Assembly: GCA_019240665.1 (NCBI GenBank)
Contig: JAFAXZ010000205.1
Location: forward strand, 1 to 35,937
Origin: Pseudonocardiales bacterium
GTDB taxonomy: Bacteria > Actinomycetota > Actinomycetes > Mycobacteriales > Pseudonocardiaceae
DNA: 35,937 nucleotides
Direction of reading: 5' to 3'
The translations under genes were made by a program, and so were the position numbers. Below the pieces are notes generated by a model, which saw only the letters and a program-made list of their open reading frames with translations, searched no databases and was not told where the DNA came from. Below are positions 27,101-34,380 of this stretch, piece after piece; the first letter of the stretch is position 1, and each line of letters begins with the position of its first letter.

Positions 27101-28284
27101 AGTCCGTGGCCACGGTGGCCGAGCGCGACGCCGCCGCGGAGACGTTCCGGCGGTTGGCCACCGGCACGCTCGGCGCCGACACCCAGCTCGACCTCGACGT
27201 CGGCGACGGCGTCACCGCCGCACTGGCCGCCGCCCGGGTGGTCGCTCAGCGGGTCAGCGAACCCTTCGAGCAGCGTCACTTGCGCGACGCCCAGGGCCGG
27301 CTGGATGAAGCCGTGCACGAGGTGCGGGAGCGTCTGGCCGGCCGCGCTGACTTGCAGACCGAGGCCGGTGACGACGCGATGGTGCTCACCGCCACCGTCA
27401 ACGGACGGCCGCTGGGCGCCGCGGCGCTGCACCGGCTGCTGGCCGACGAGCACGCCGCAGCCGCCGAGGCACTCACCGCCGAAGAGCGCGACCTGTTCGA
27501 TCGCACCCTGACCGGTGACACCCGCCGGCACGTCGCAGATCGGATCCGCACCGCTGACGAGCTGGTCCGCGGGATGAACCGGCGGCTGGGCAAGGTGCGC
27601 ACCGTGTCGAAGGTACGGGTACAGCTGGCCTGGCAGGTCGACCCCGAGCTGCCCCCGGGCACCCGCCAGGCTCGTGACCTGCTGCTGCGCGACCCCGCCA
27701 CGCTGAGCGCTGAGGAGCGCGACGCGCTGCACCGCTTCTTCCGGGAACGCATCGCCGAGGCCCGTGACGCCCACGCCGCGGCAAGCTGGCAGGCCCAGCT
27801 CACCCAGGTCTTCGACTACACCGCCTGGCACCGATTCGTCGTCACCGTCGACCTCGGCGAGGGCACCGGCCCCCGGCAGGTCACCCGCAAGCTGCACGGC
27901 ACCCTGTCCGGCGGGGAAAAGGCGATCGTGCTGCACTTACCGCTGTTCGCCGCGCTCGCAGCGCATTACGAGGCTGCCCCCACCGCGCCCCGGCTGGTGC
28001 TGCTCGACGAGGTGTTCGTCGGCATCGACCCCTCCAACCGCGGTCAGCTCCTTGATCTGCTCCGCGGCTTCGACCTCGACGCGGTGCTGACCTCTGATCA
28101 CGAATGGTGCACCTACGCCGAGCTGGACGGCATCGCGATCCACCAGCTGCTCACCGACGACGTGGACAAGGCCGTGACCACCGCCCGGTTCATCTGGACC
28201 GGCACCGCGCTGGAACAGGCTGATCTGCCCGAACCCCACCCCGAACCCGTCCCGGTCACTGCAGGGACCCTATTCGATCCGTGA
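24151..28284 (+). CDS. jetC: Wadjet type II JetC, SMC-like ATPase (TIGR02680)
   Basis: This 1377-aa MukB/SMC-like motor of the Wadjet complex extrudes DNA loops to sense small circles. Walker A is GANGTGKS (43-50) within RGANGTGKSKALELLLPYLL. Two long coiled-coil arms rich in Ala, Arg and Glu fill about residues 230-500 and 590-1150. The ABC signature is LSGGEK (1252-1257), and Walker B is LVLLDE (1282-1287), followed by VFVGIDPSNRGQLLD. A Pro-rich hexapeptide repeat (508-541) interrupts the first arm. ATG 24151 overlaps the stop of the scar ORF and has no own Shine-Dalgarno, so it depends on coupling. The open frame extends far upstream of this ATG but that part is not homologous. The frame is intact, so the ATPase is probably functional. 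Confidence 0.94.
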   Translation: MTITDLPQIHSGRWRPHRAGIVNVWRYLDEVFGFHHGRLLLRGANGTGKSKALELLLPYLLDANLRAHRLSTFGSDRSMHWNLMGDGYPGATRVGYVWLEFERTDAAGTRQFFTCGARLQASTSTTSVSATYFTTTLRVGQPQGLHLLPGGHPLSRAELTAAMGSQGRVFDQATEEYRTTLRTTLFNGVPREKYEALIVALLQLRTPKLSEHLDPEELSGLLSRSLPPVDADDVAEIAEGFERLDRHVEQLHALEEEASAARRLADVARRYARRVLRAAADRLTRSTSAMDSVARRARGSATALADTEDELTAVRTADGELAGEHRDLTARAEGIQLLDAYQEGKQLPTLRTDAGDARRRAEGAARTAADAARIAGQDAAAARTMQDEAAAATETARRSGDLAADAAELAGRAALVTQLAGTEDLRRARALLEAGLAARRGDIETMQRALAAHADAVRDHAGAEQRLETAREEHAAAQHTSRAAAAAHADAVTALAEELTSWAAQCPLLNPSPPLNPSPPPNPSPPPNPSPPPNLSPLPNLPALAELAADEPAVTSAVNAAATAVREDLTARRTRLQADRDTVQAQRDGIQADRDAVAAQRDVPPPAPYTREASRDDRAGAPLWRVVAFTDDLPERDRAGIEAALEASGLLDAWIQPDGTLDGELRDTFADGTLGTPAPGGSLRDVLVAEPDSPVAADRIERLLTAVAHGGDEAFDHPAAVGADGRWRLGVTHGRMTKPEPAYIGAAARERARTRRLAELDEQLHALDTQLSGLDQALEEVEQRRAQLAAELAARPSHEPVRAAGRAWDQAQAREAARADAVAGAVAETEQLGKQVRVRDRAVRQRAAELSLPATPEALQDYRDALGAFGTAARGWLDDRASATGLTERAALVTEQADRSATQAQAAATQAHELADTAARLRSRLDAVEASVGVAFQQLDAQLRQITDRIDVIEGERSTLRNRELDLRERIGGLREQRDADARESVATVAERDAAAETFRRLATGTLGADTQLDLDVGDGVTAALAAARVVAQRVSEPFEQRHLRDAQGRLDEAVHEVRERLAGRADLQTEAGDDAMVLTATVNGRPLGAAALHRLLADEHAAAAEALTAEERDLFDRTLTGDTRRHVADRIRTADELVRGMNRRLGKVRTVSKVRVQLAWQVDPELPPGTRQARDLLLRDPATLSAEERDALHRFFRERIAEARDAHAAASWQAQLTQVFDYTAWHRFVVTVDLGEGTGPRQVTRKLHGTLSGGEKAIVLHLPLFAALAAHYEAAPTAPRLVLLDEVFVGIDPSNRGQLLDLLRGFDLDAVLTSDHEWCTYAELDGIAIHQLLTDDVDKAVTTARFIWTGTALEQADLPEPHPEPVPVTAGTLFDP
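25675..25776 (+). repeat. 18-bp tandem repeat in jetC (NPSPPP/L)
   Basis: Five full 18-bp units plus a partial one encode NPSPPL, NPSPPP, NPSPPP, NPSPPP, NLSPLP-like hexapeptides. The two central units are identical. The frame is kept, and the repeat makes a flexible Pro-rich linker in the coiled-coil arm. Unit number may vary between strains. Confidence 0.9.
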
Positions 28285-28287
28285 GTG

Positions 28288-28304
28288 ACGATACGAACTA
28301 TCGT
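28288..28304. promoter_or_regulatory. Small inverted repeat after jetC
   Basis: ACGATA, 5 nt, TATCGT lies 4 bp after the jetC stop and 85 bp before the next gene. It is AT-richer than its surroundings and could be a regulator site or part of a promoter. Confidence 0.35.
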
Positions 28305-28388
28305 TGACCGCTCATGGAGGCACCGGGCAGCGACGGCGCGTGGCTCCCGGTTCCCGTCCCGACGCCGCTCGACAGGAGGATCACGCCC

Positions 28389-28781
28389 ATGCCGGATCCC
28401 GACGATGGCTTCGAAGCCCGCTTGGTCGTCCTGGAGCGCGAGATTGCTCGGCTGCGTGAGCAGACCATCCTCGCCAACTCAGATGCCGCTGCCGCCCGGG
28501 TAGATGCTGCCGCTGCCCGCGTGCTGGCGGCCGGTGCCGACCGGGACGTGTCGGAGGTTCGCGCTGAGCTGCGTGCCCACATTCAGGTCCTCAATGCCTT
28601 GCGGGAGACCCAGCTGGAGCAGGTGCGGAAGATGGCCGAGATGCACGCCGAGATCCACGCCGAGATGCACGAGGGCTTCACCGAGATGCGCGGGGGTTTC
28701 GCCACGCAGGCCACCGGTATGGCTCAGATCACCGAGCTACTGACGAAGATCGCAGAGCCGCCAGCGTCATCACTGAACTGA
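28389..28781 (+). CDS. Small coiled-coil protein of unknown function
   Basis: This 130-aa protein has ATG 28389 with AGGAGG 9 nt upstream. Nearly the whole length is helical: FEARLVVLEREIARLREQ begins a coiled coil, continued by DAAAARVDAAAARVLAAG and a His/Met/Glu repeat (MAEMHAEIHAEMHEGFTEM). No membrane segment or catalytic motif is seen. It is the first gene after jetC on the same strand and could be transcribed with it. I do not recognise a named family; an accessory scaffold for the neighbouring complex is possible but unsupported. Confidence 0.7.
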   Translation: MPDPDDGFEARLVVLEREIARLREQTILANSDAAAARVDAAAARVLAAGADRDVSEVRAELRAHIQVLNALRETQLEQVRKMAEMHAEIHAEMHEGFTEMRGGFATQATGMAQITELLTKIAEPPASSLN

Positions 28782-28952
28782 CCCCGCTGGATGCGCGCCA
28801 GTCTGCATGTTCCGCAGAACCGCGGTGGCTGGTCCGCAGGCGGGTGACCGTCGGTAGTGCCCAGGCCGGTAGGGTGCCATGGTCATCGATGACCCGCACG
28901 GCGTCGGAGATGACGACTCGCGGGAGAACGGCGACACCGGTGGGGGGAGTCG

Positions 28953-29342
28953 GTGGCCAGGGTCTTCATCAGCTATGCCAGCCAGGACCGGGAGTGTGCT
29001 GCCCGGCCACAGCGGAGGCGTCAACTCGGTGGCCTTCAGCCGGGACGGGCACACCCTGGCCACCGCCAGCCTCGATACCACGGTGCGGTTGTGGGATGTC
29101 CGCGACCTCCGCAGACCCAGGCTGTGGGGTATCCTCACCGGCCACGCCAGCGCCGTCTTCTCGGTGGCCTTCAGCCCGGACGGGCACACTCTGGCCACCG
29201 GCAGCGCCGACAACACCGCGCGATTGTGGGAAACCGACGTCGACCGTGTCGCCAAGCGGATCTGTCGCATCACGCCCACCATCCCCCCAGCGAGTGGGAC
29301 CACTATTTCCCCGGCTTGCCGTACCGGCCTCCCTGTGTATGA
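28953..29342 (+). pseudogene. Collapsed TIR-WD40 gene (internal deletion and frameshift)
   Basis: GTG 28953, after GGGGGGAG, opens with a TIR-domain start ([13 protein letters not shown]). At about 28995 the sequence jumps, in another frame, to two WD40 repeats: [20 protein letters not shown] with VRLWDVRD, and [20 protein letters not shown] with [16 protein letters not shown]. The family C-terminus [17 protein letters not shown] is back in the first frame after a missing C in a six-C run near 29283-29288. The TIR remainder, any central NTPase and most WD40 repeats are gone. Intact relatives are large TIR-WD40 defence or signalling proteins. Confidence 0.82.
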
Positions 29343-29423
29343 GCTACCCGGGGGGCGGGGTGGATACCTCACCCGGCGGCGGTCATGGGGGCGGCACCGC
29401 CGGGCGAGGCGGACTGGGGTGGG

Positions 29424-29840
29424 TTAGGGCGGGGGCTCGTCGTCGTCCCAGGGGGTCGTGCTGCTGGTGGCGTCACGGGTAGTTTTAGTGATCTTCACCG
29501 TGGCGGCTCTGAGTGAGACGCCGACCTCGGTGGCGTCGACTTCGTACACGTAGCGCTTCACACCACCGGTGGTGCCCCACTCGCGTTGCCGCAGCACGCC
29601 GGTGACCAGCACCCGAGCGCCTTGCATGAGGGATTCCGCGACGTTCTCGGCGGCCTGGCGCCGGATCGAGCATGGCAGCAACGTCGGAGCCTTGTCCACC
29701 CATTTCCCGGTGGCCGGGTCAACGCTGCGGTCGTTGGTCACCACGGTGAAGTTCGTGACCACGGCACCGGCGGGGGTCACGCACAGTTCGGGGTCGGCGA
29801 CCAGGACGCCAGCGAGAGTGATCTCGGGTAGCCCAGTCAT
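29424..29840 (-). CDS. ssb: Single-stranded DNA-binding protein (short, accessory type)
   Basis: This 138-aa OB-fold protein has the SSB N-terminus [20 protein letters not shown], the conserved [11 protein letters not shown] and the core [22 protein letters not shown]. The linker is very short and the acidic tip ends WDDDEPPP rather than the usual DDxxPF, so the partner-recruiting Phe is missing. Size and tail fit an accessory SSB, often carried by mobile elements, rather than the chromosomal replication protein. ATG 29840 has only a weak upstream GAGAGGA. Confidence 0.9.
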   Translation of the reverse strand: MTGLPEITLAGVLVADPELCVTPAGAVVTNFTVVTNDRSVDPATGKWVDKAPTLLPCSIRRQAAENVAESLMQGARVLVTGVLRQREWGTTGGVKRYVYEVDATEVGVSLRAATVKITKTTRDATSSTTPWDDDEPPP

Positions 29841-29890
29841 GACAGATCAGGTCCTCTCCGGTGGTGGATCGTGGCGACGGGGGTATGTGC

Positions 29891-30178
29891 TCAACCGGCG
29901 GCCGACCGGAGGTCTACCAGGCGGTATCGCCAGGCCAGGAACCAGGCAACGCAGCAGGGACACGAGCGGCGCTGGAGCGCGGTCGGGCTCGCCGGGAGTA
30001 CCTCACGACCGCACAGGGCCACATAGCGCCCTCCGGCCGCCATCGCCTCATGGGTCACCAGGTGAGTCGTGCCCAGGCGGGCATCGGTCACTCCGGTCAC
30101 GCCCGGCGGTACAGCCAGGGCACGGCCCGGCGCTCGCCGTCGGGCGCGCTTGGCCGTGCGGCCTGACAGTGCGTGCAT
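29891..30178 (-). CDS. Small basic protein with Cys cluster, unknown function
   Basis: This 95-aa protein has ATG 30178 behind GAGGAGA. A basic N-terminus (GRTAKRARRRAPGRA) is followed by TTHLVTHEAMAAGGRYVALC and a Cys cluster (ALCGREV, then RSCPCCVAW), suggesting a small zinc site. Similar small proteins occur beside XRE/DUF397 pairs in actinomycetes (from general knowledge, family name not certain). It is divergent from the regulator at 30341 and 50 bp upstream of ssb on the same strand. Confidence 0.62.
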   Translation of the reverse strand: MHALSGRTAKRARRRAPGRALAVPPGVTGVTDARLGTTHLVTHEAMAAGGRYVALCGREVLPASPTALQRRSCPCCVAWFLAWRYRLVDLRSAAG

Positions 30179-30281
30179 CGCGATCTCCTCGTGCTTCGTG
30201 CTCGGTGTGGTAGCGCACCAGGGCGGGATCCGGCTATCAACTGACCAGCTACATCGTGCCTTCCGGTATCGATAGTAATGT

Positions 30282-30291
30282 GTAGCGCTAC
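30282..30291. promoter_or_regulatory. Palindrome in the divergent promoter region
   Basis: GTAGCGCTAC is a perfect 10-bp palindrome about 40 bp before the proposed start of the XRE gene; TATCGATA lies 7 bp before it. The 160-bp divergent gap is a natural site for autoregulation by the XRE protein. Confidence 0.4.
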
Positions 30292-30328
30292 GAATCTCAA
30301 GACAAGAAAGGGTGATCTACTGTGCGGC

Positions 30329-30334
30329 TACGAT
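30329..30334 (+). promoter_or_regulatory. -10 hexamer of the XRE/DUF5753 gene (leaderless)
   Basis: TACGAT lies 6 nt before ATG 30341 and no Shine-Dalgarno is present. Confidence 0.55.
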
Positions 30335-30340
30335 CACGGC

Positions 30341-31192
30341 ATGCGACCGTTGGGCCCGACCATGCGTCGTAGACAACTCGGTGCCGAGCTCCGCGCGCTG
30401 CGCAACAGTGCGGGCATCTCGATGGAGCACGCCGCGGCCGTGCTGGACTGCGTTCGCTCCCGGATCGGGCACATCGAGAACGGGCGCAACTCCATCCGCA
30501 AGCCCGAGCTCAAGGTGCTTCTCGATCTCTACGGCGCCAGCGACGAGGACCACGAGGTCCTCGAAGAGCTGCGCCAGCAGGCCAGCAAGCGGGGCTGGAC
30601 CTCCACCTACCGGCTGCCGTCCTGGCTCAAGCGCTATGTCGAGTTGGAGACCGACGCCGCCACCATGCGCAGCTTCGAAAGCGAGGTGATCCCCGGCCTG
30701 CTGCAGACCGAGGCGTACGCGCGGCGGATCCACGAGGTGGCGGGGCCACTGGTCAAGCCCGCCGACATCGACAAGCTGGTGGCGGCCCGGATGCGCCGGG
30801 CCTCCCGGCTGACCGACGAGCAGGCACCGCTGGACTACGCCGCCGTGGTCTCCGAGGCCGCCTTCCGGCGGGCCCTGGGGGAGGCCGAGATCGGCCCGGC
30901 GCAACTGGCCCACGTCGTCGAGCTGGCCCGGCGGCCCAATGTCACGCTGCACGTGCTGCCCTTCGCCGCCGGGCTGCGCCCCGGCACCGGCAGCTCCTTC
31001 ATGCTGCTGACCTTCGATCCCGACGTGGCGCCGCCCTTCGGCTACGAGGAGCACACCATCAGCGGGGGAGTCCTGGACGACCCGCGGGAGATCCAGCGGC
31101 TGGCCGAGATGTGGGAGCTGTTGCGCGGCCAGTCCCTCACCGCCGAGCAGAGCCTGACCTGGTTGTCCGAGTTAGCGAGGACACAAGAATGA
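30341..31192 (+). CDS. XRE-family regulator with DUF5753 domain
   Basis: This 283-aa protein has an N-terminal helix-turn-helix (about 8-70: GAELRALRNSAGISMEHAAA, RSRIGHIENGRNSIRKPELK) and the C-terminal DUF5753 domain, recognised by SWLKRYVELETDAATMRSFE, VIPGLLQTEAYARRI and NVTLHVLPFAAGL. It forms a two-gene unit with the DUF397 gene 9 bp downstream. This pairing recurs in actinomycetes, is linked to developmental regulation (the WhiJ-type loci of Streptomyces), and sometimes behaves like a toxin-antitoxin pair. It lies inside the split Wadjet locus. Confidence 0.93.
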   Translation: MRPLGPTMRRRQLGAELRALRNSAGISMEHAAAVLDCVRSRIGHIENGRNSIRKPELKVLLDLYGASDEDHEVLEELRQQASKRGWTSTYRLPSWLKRYVELETDAATMRSFESEVIPGLLQTEAYARRIHEVAGPLVKPADIDKLVAARMRRASRLTDEQAPLDYAAVVSEAAFRRALGEAEIGPAQLAHVVELARRPNVTLHVLPFAAGLRPGTGSSFMLLTFDPDVAPPFGYEEHTISGGVLDDPREIQRLAEMWELLRGQSLTAEQSLTWLSELARTQE

Positions 31193-31201
31193 GAGGATCC
31201 G

Positions 31202-31399
31202 ATGCCTGATCTGAGAAATGCCCAGTGGCGCACGTCGAGCCGCAGTTGGGCCGCCAACGCCTGCGTCGAGGTCGCCGACCTGCCCGACGGGCACCGCGCC
31301 GTCCGGGACAGCAAAGACCGATCCGGCCCGGCGCTGACCTTCACTGCGGCCGAATGGGCCGCATTTACCGCCGGCGTCCGTGCTGGCGACTTCGACTGA
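31202..31399 (+). CDS. DUF397 protein
   Basis: This 65-aa protein shows the complete DUF397 pattern: WRTSSRS, CVEVADLPDGHRAVRDSKD and LTFTAAEWAAFTAGVRAGDFD. ATG 31202 follows GAGAGGA. It is a small partner of the XRE/DUF5753 protein, thought to modulate the regulator's DNA binding. Confidence 0.94.
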   Translation: MPDLRNAQWRTSSRSWAANACVEVADLPDGHRAVRDSKDRSGPALTFTAAEWAAFTAGVRAGDFD

Positions 31400-31469
31400 C
31401 CGCAGACCCCCGGCCGGGCGGTGCCCAACACACCCGGCCGGGCGATTGACGATGACCACCACAGCGGCT

Positions 31470-31496
31470 CGGCCCGGGGATCTCACCCCCGGGCCG
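31470..31496 (+). terminator. GC-rich hairpin after the DUF397 gene
   Basis: CGGCCCGGGG pairs with CCCCGGGCCG over a 7-nt loop, 70 bp after the DUF397 stop. CCCGGCCGGGCG occurs twice just before it. No T-run; a plausible actinobacterial terminator. No gene is seen in 31400-31606. Confidence 0.55.
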
Positions 31497-31606
31497 GGCC
31501 ACCAAGTCCGGCCAGCGCCGTCCGCTCCGGCCCGGAGCCACTTGCCCCCACTGTGCGCTTGAGCGCTGAATTCGACCTGCCCGAACCCTCCCGCTCGGTC
31601 GCAGCG

Positions 31607-32180
31607 GGAGTGCGGTGCGCAGCGCGTCCCAGTCGAGGGTCACCGTGACGTGCGGGGGTTCCCCCGCGGTGGTGGGGAACTCGTCAGTGGCGCGGGCGCG
31701 CTCACACAGCTCGATGAGTGCATCGGCCTGGCGTTCGGGGACAGTGCGGGTGTCGGGCACGCGTCAGTGGTGGGACGGTGGGTGCCGAGTTGCTCGATCA
31801 GGGCGCGGAGCAGGCTGCCGTGCTCGGGATCCAGCGGCGGCGGTGGCCGGCAGCCGTGGCGACAGGGTCTCTCCAGTGATCGTCCGGCGGGTGCCCACGA
31901 GGGCTGCGTGCTCCACTCGCGTGCGCGCCTCACCGGCGGACAGCTGAAACATTCCCGCCAGCAGCCGGGCGGTGGTGCTGAAACCTTCCCGGACGGCGAT
32001 CCCCCGCGAGTCGGCCTCAGCGACCAGCTGAAGCATCAGCGCCTGCGTCCGCCGGGAAAGCGTCTCGATGTCCCGTAACGTCTGGGTGATCCCCTGGTCA
32101 TCCAGGCCACCGAGCGTCCCGCGCACGCGGTCGAGACAATCCGACATCGCTGCGACGGGCTCGCCCAGGGCTACGGTCAC
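31607..32180 (-). pseudogene. Remnant of a DUF222 / 13E12-family HNH endonuclease gene
   Basis: The GTG at 32180 opens a DUF222 N-terminus: DIETLSRRTQALMLQLVAEA, EGFSTTARLLAGMFQLSAGE and RTRVEHAALVGTRRTITGET. At about 31835 the family frame is lost. A second frame has EHGSLLRALIEQLGTHRPTT and a third has TVPERQADALIELCERARAT with VTVTLDWDALRTAL. These are successive parts of the 13E12-repeat protein with the intervening DNA deleted and at least two frameshifts. The C-terminal HNH nuclease domain is gone. It ends 100 bp before jetD on the opposite strand and is a decayed selfish gene. Confidence 0.8.
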
Positions 32181-32280
32181 ACCCCGATTCTCGCGGGCAC
32201 CACCGACAAAAACCGAGACGGCTCAACGAGGCCCCACCATCGGCGTCAAGACAGCCTGAAAGAACGGAGGGAGCGCCTCG

Positions 32281-33498
32281 ATGGCTGACCCGGCGGCGTT
32301 CGACCGTCCCGAGCTCGCTGCCCTGTGGCGTGAACTGCGCCGCCGGTTCGAGGCCGCCGGGGACGGCGAGGTGCGCACCGTCCGGCTGTCCGGGCTGGAC
32401 CCGGCGCAGCGCGCCGCGCTGGCCGACCTGCTCGGGTGGGCTCGGCTGCCCGGCGAGCAGACAACGGTGACCGTTGCCCGGGTTGACGACATCCTCCGCC
32501 GCGGGTGCGGGCTCGGCGTGCGAGAGCTCCTGGTGCGCCTGCACGGCCCGCTGCGGGACCGACCCGCCGAACGCGTGGCGATCGCCACCCAACGCGCCGA
32601 GCTGTGGGCGGAACTGGAGAACCACCCGCTGGTGGTGGCGCTTCCCGCGCTGCGCGGTTGGGTGGACGGCTTGCGTCGCGGCGGGCTGATCGGGGGTTCC
32701 GTCACGGCCTGCCGCGAGCATCTTCGCGCCACACTGGCCGTCCTGGCGGAGCTGCCCGCGGCCGGCGAGCCGTTGCCGGTGCTGGCCGAGCGCGTGCTGG
32801 GGGATCCGCACGCGCTGGACGAGGGCACCCGGTGCGCAGGCAGCGTCCTGCGCGCGTTGGCGGCGCTGCGCGACGAACCGCCACCGGTCGACGCCGCCGG
32901 CCGCCGCGACCTCTGGGCGATGCACGGGGTCACCGGTGACGAGTTATCCACGACCGTACTGGTGGCGGGCTTCACGTCCGCGGATCCGGGTGCGCTGGCC
33001 AGCACGCTGGCCGCCTGGGCCAGCGCCGGGCAGGCGGCGGTCGTGACGCTCGCGCAGCTTCGCGCCGCACCCCCGTTGCGTGGCGTGACACCGGTGCACG
33101 TGGTGGAGAATCCGTCCATCCTCGCCATGGCGGTGCACCGCTTCGGGGCCGGGTGCCCACCGCTGGTGTGCACCGCGGGGTGGCCGAACACCGCCGCCGT
33201 GCTCCTGCTGCGTAGCCTGCGCACCGCCGGTGCCGTGCTGCACTACCACGGGGATCTCGACGGTGAAGGCCTGCGGATCGCCGCCTACCTCGTCTCTCGG
33301 ACCGGGGCGCTGCCCTGGCGGATGTCCACCACCGACTACCGCGCCGCCGTCACCGACCACGGACCCGCGCCCGGCCGGCTCACCGACGTCCCCTGGGATC
33401 CGCACCTCGCCGCGGCGCTGGCCGAGCGCGGCGTTGCCGTCCCCGAAGAGCGAGTCGCCCCGGTACTGCTTGATGACCTGGCCACGCATCTGCGCTGA
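32281..33498 (+). CDS. jetD: Wadjet type II JetD nuclease (TIGR02679 / DUF2399)
   Basis: This 405-aa TIGR02679 protein is the Toprim-type nuclease that cleaves the plasmid once JetABC has wrapped it. An N-terminal DUF3323-like region is followed by the DUF2399 Toprim fold. The conserved acidic motifs are visible: HVVENPSILA (catalytic Glu) and HYHGDLDGEGLRIAAYL (DxDxxG). ATG 32281 has GGAGGGAG at good spacing, so it has its own ribosome site. It is on the jetABC strand but 4 kb downstream of jetC, separated by unrelated genes, so it needs its own promoter. The frame is intact and the catalytic residues are present. Confidence 0.92.
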   Translation: MADPAAFDRPELAALWRELRRRFEAAGDGEVRTVRLSGLDPAQRAALADLLGWARLPGEQTTVTVARVDDILRRGCGLGVRELLVRLHGPLRDRPAERVAIATQRAELWAELENHPLVVALPALRGWVDGLRRGGLIGGSVTACREHLRATLAVLAELPAAGEPLPVLAERVLGDPHALDEGTRCAGSVLRALAALRDEPPPVDAAGRRDLWAMHGVTGDELSTTVLVAGFTSADPGALASTLAAWASAGQAAVVTLAQLRAAPPLRGVTPVHVVENPSILAMAVHRFGAGCPPLVCTAGWPNTAAVLLLRSLRTAGAVLHYHGDLDGEGLRIAAYLVSRTGALPWRMSTTDYRAAVTDHGPAPGRLTDVPWDPHLAAALAERGVAVPEERVAPVLLDDLATHLR

Positions 33499-33512
33499 GA
33501 CCGCCCCTGCTG

Positions 33513-33574
33513 CGCCGAGTTCGACCTGAGCGTGGTCGAAGGCGGCCCGAACAACTCTCCTGTCGAACTCGGCG
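33513..33574. terminator. Inverted repeat between jetD and the SDR remnant
   Basis: CGCCGAGTTCGAC and GTCGAACTCGGCG form a perfect 13-bp stem around 36 nt, between convergent genes. The long loop makes a classical terminator less certain; it could also be a repeat left by an insertion. Confidence 0.45.
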
Positions 33575-33607
33575 GAGCCGCGCGGCCGACGGCCAGCGCG
33601 GCCGACG

Positions 33608-34243
33608 CTAGCGTGCCACCAGGGAATCGGACAGCTGCCGGAGCCAGGCTCGCGCCGCCGGATCGTCGGCCTGTGGATCGGGTTGCGCGTCCTTGGTGCC
33701 GTCAAAATAGTGCCCGCTCACCCCGTCCAGGGCGGGATCGGTGAGCAGGCGCCACACCGCGTCGGCACCCTCCTCGACGGTGCTGGTGGGGGGCTGCCCG
33801 GCCGCGCGGACCATCGCGGTGTCCATCAACGTGGCGGGGTGTACCGCGTTGACGGACACGCCGGTACCCACCAGGTCGGCGGCCAGGTCAAAGCTGGCCA
33901 TCACCTGGGCGAGCTTGGAACGCCGGTAGGCGGTGACACCGTTGTAGTGGCGCTCAGTGAAGGGGTCAGCTCGATCAAGCGCGAGCTGGCCAACGGAGGC
34001 GACCTGCACGATCCGGGCCGGGGCGCACGCGACCAGGCGCTCGGCCAACCGCCGGGCCAGCAGGTAACTGGCCAGATGGTTGACCGCGAAGCGGAGTTCG
34101 ATGCCGTCCGCGCTGACCTCCCGCGCGCCGCCGGGCGGCCCGAACCCTACCCCGGCATTGTTGACCAGCGCGTGCAACCGCGGGTAGCGCTCCAGCACCT
34201 CGTCGGCCATCCGATGGACCTGCGCCAGGCTACGTGGTACCGG
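33608..34243 (-). pseudogene. 5'-truncated short-chain dehydrogenase (SDR)
   Basis: The frame encodes the C-terminal two thirds of an SDR: ALVNNAGVGFGPPGG, RFAVNHLASYLLARRL, RIVQVASVG (Ser), YRRSKLAQVMASF (Tyr-x-x-x-Lys) and SVNAVHPATLMDT. The family's N-terminal TGxxxGIG NAD(P)-binding segment and first three strands are absent. Upstream of SLAQVHRMADEVLERYP the frame is non-homologous and hits a TAG within about 40 bp. An ATG at 34210 could still give a 200-aa product, but it would lack the cofactor site. The break near 34235 marks a rearrangement point. Confidence 0.75.
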
Positions 34244-34380
34244 CGAAAGAGTTAGGTACTACTACTGATTGCCACGCCACGGTCACGCTAGGCACCTTAT
34301 GTCATGCCGAACCGGTACTGCCACCGGTGAGGTGTCCGCGCCATCCCGGCAACCGGGACAGCCTTTCCTAGGGGGATTCC

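Noticed and set aside
29416-29482. WD40-frame continuation downstream of 29342 as a functional protein end
   Set aside because: The frame continues only as Arg/Gly-rich sequence, whereas the family's true C-terminus is found in the other frame ending at 29342.
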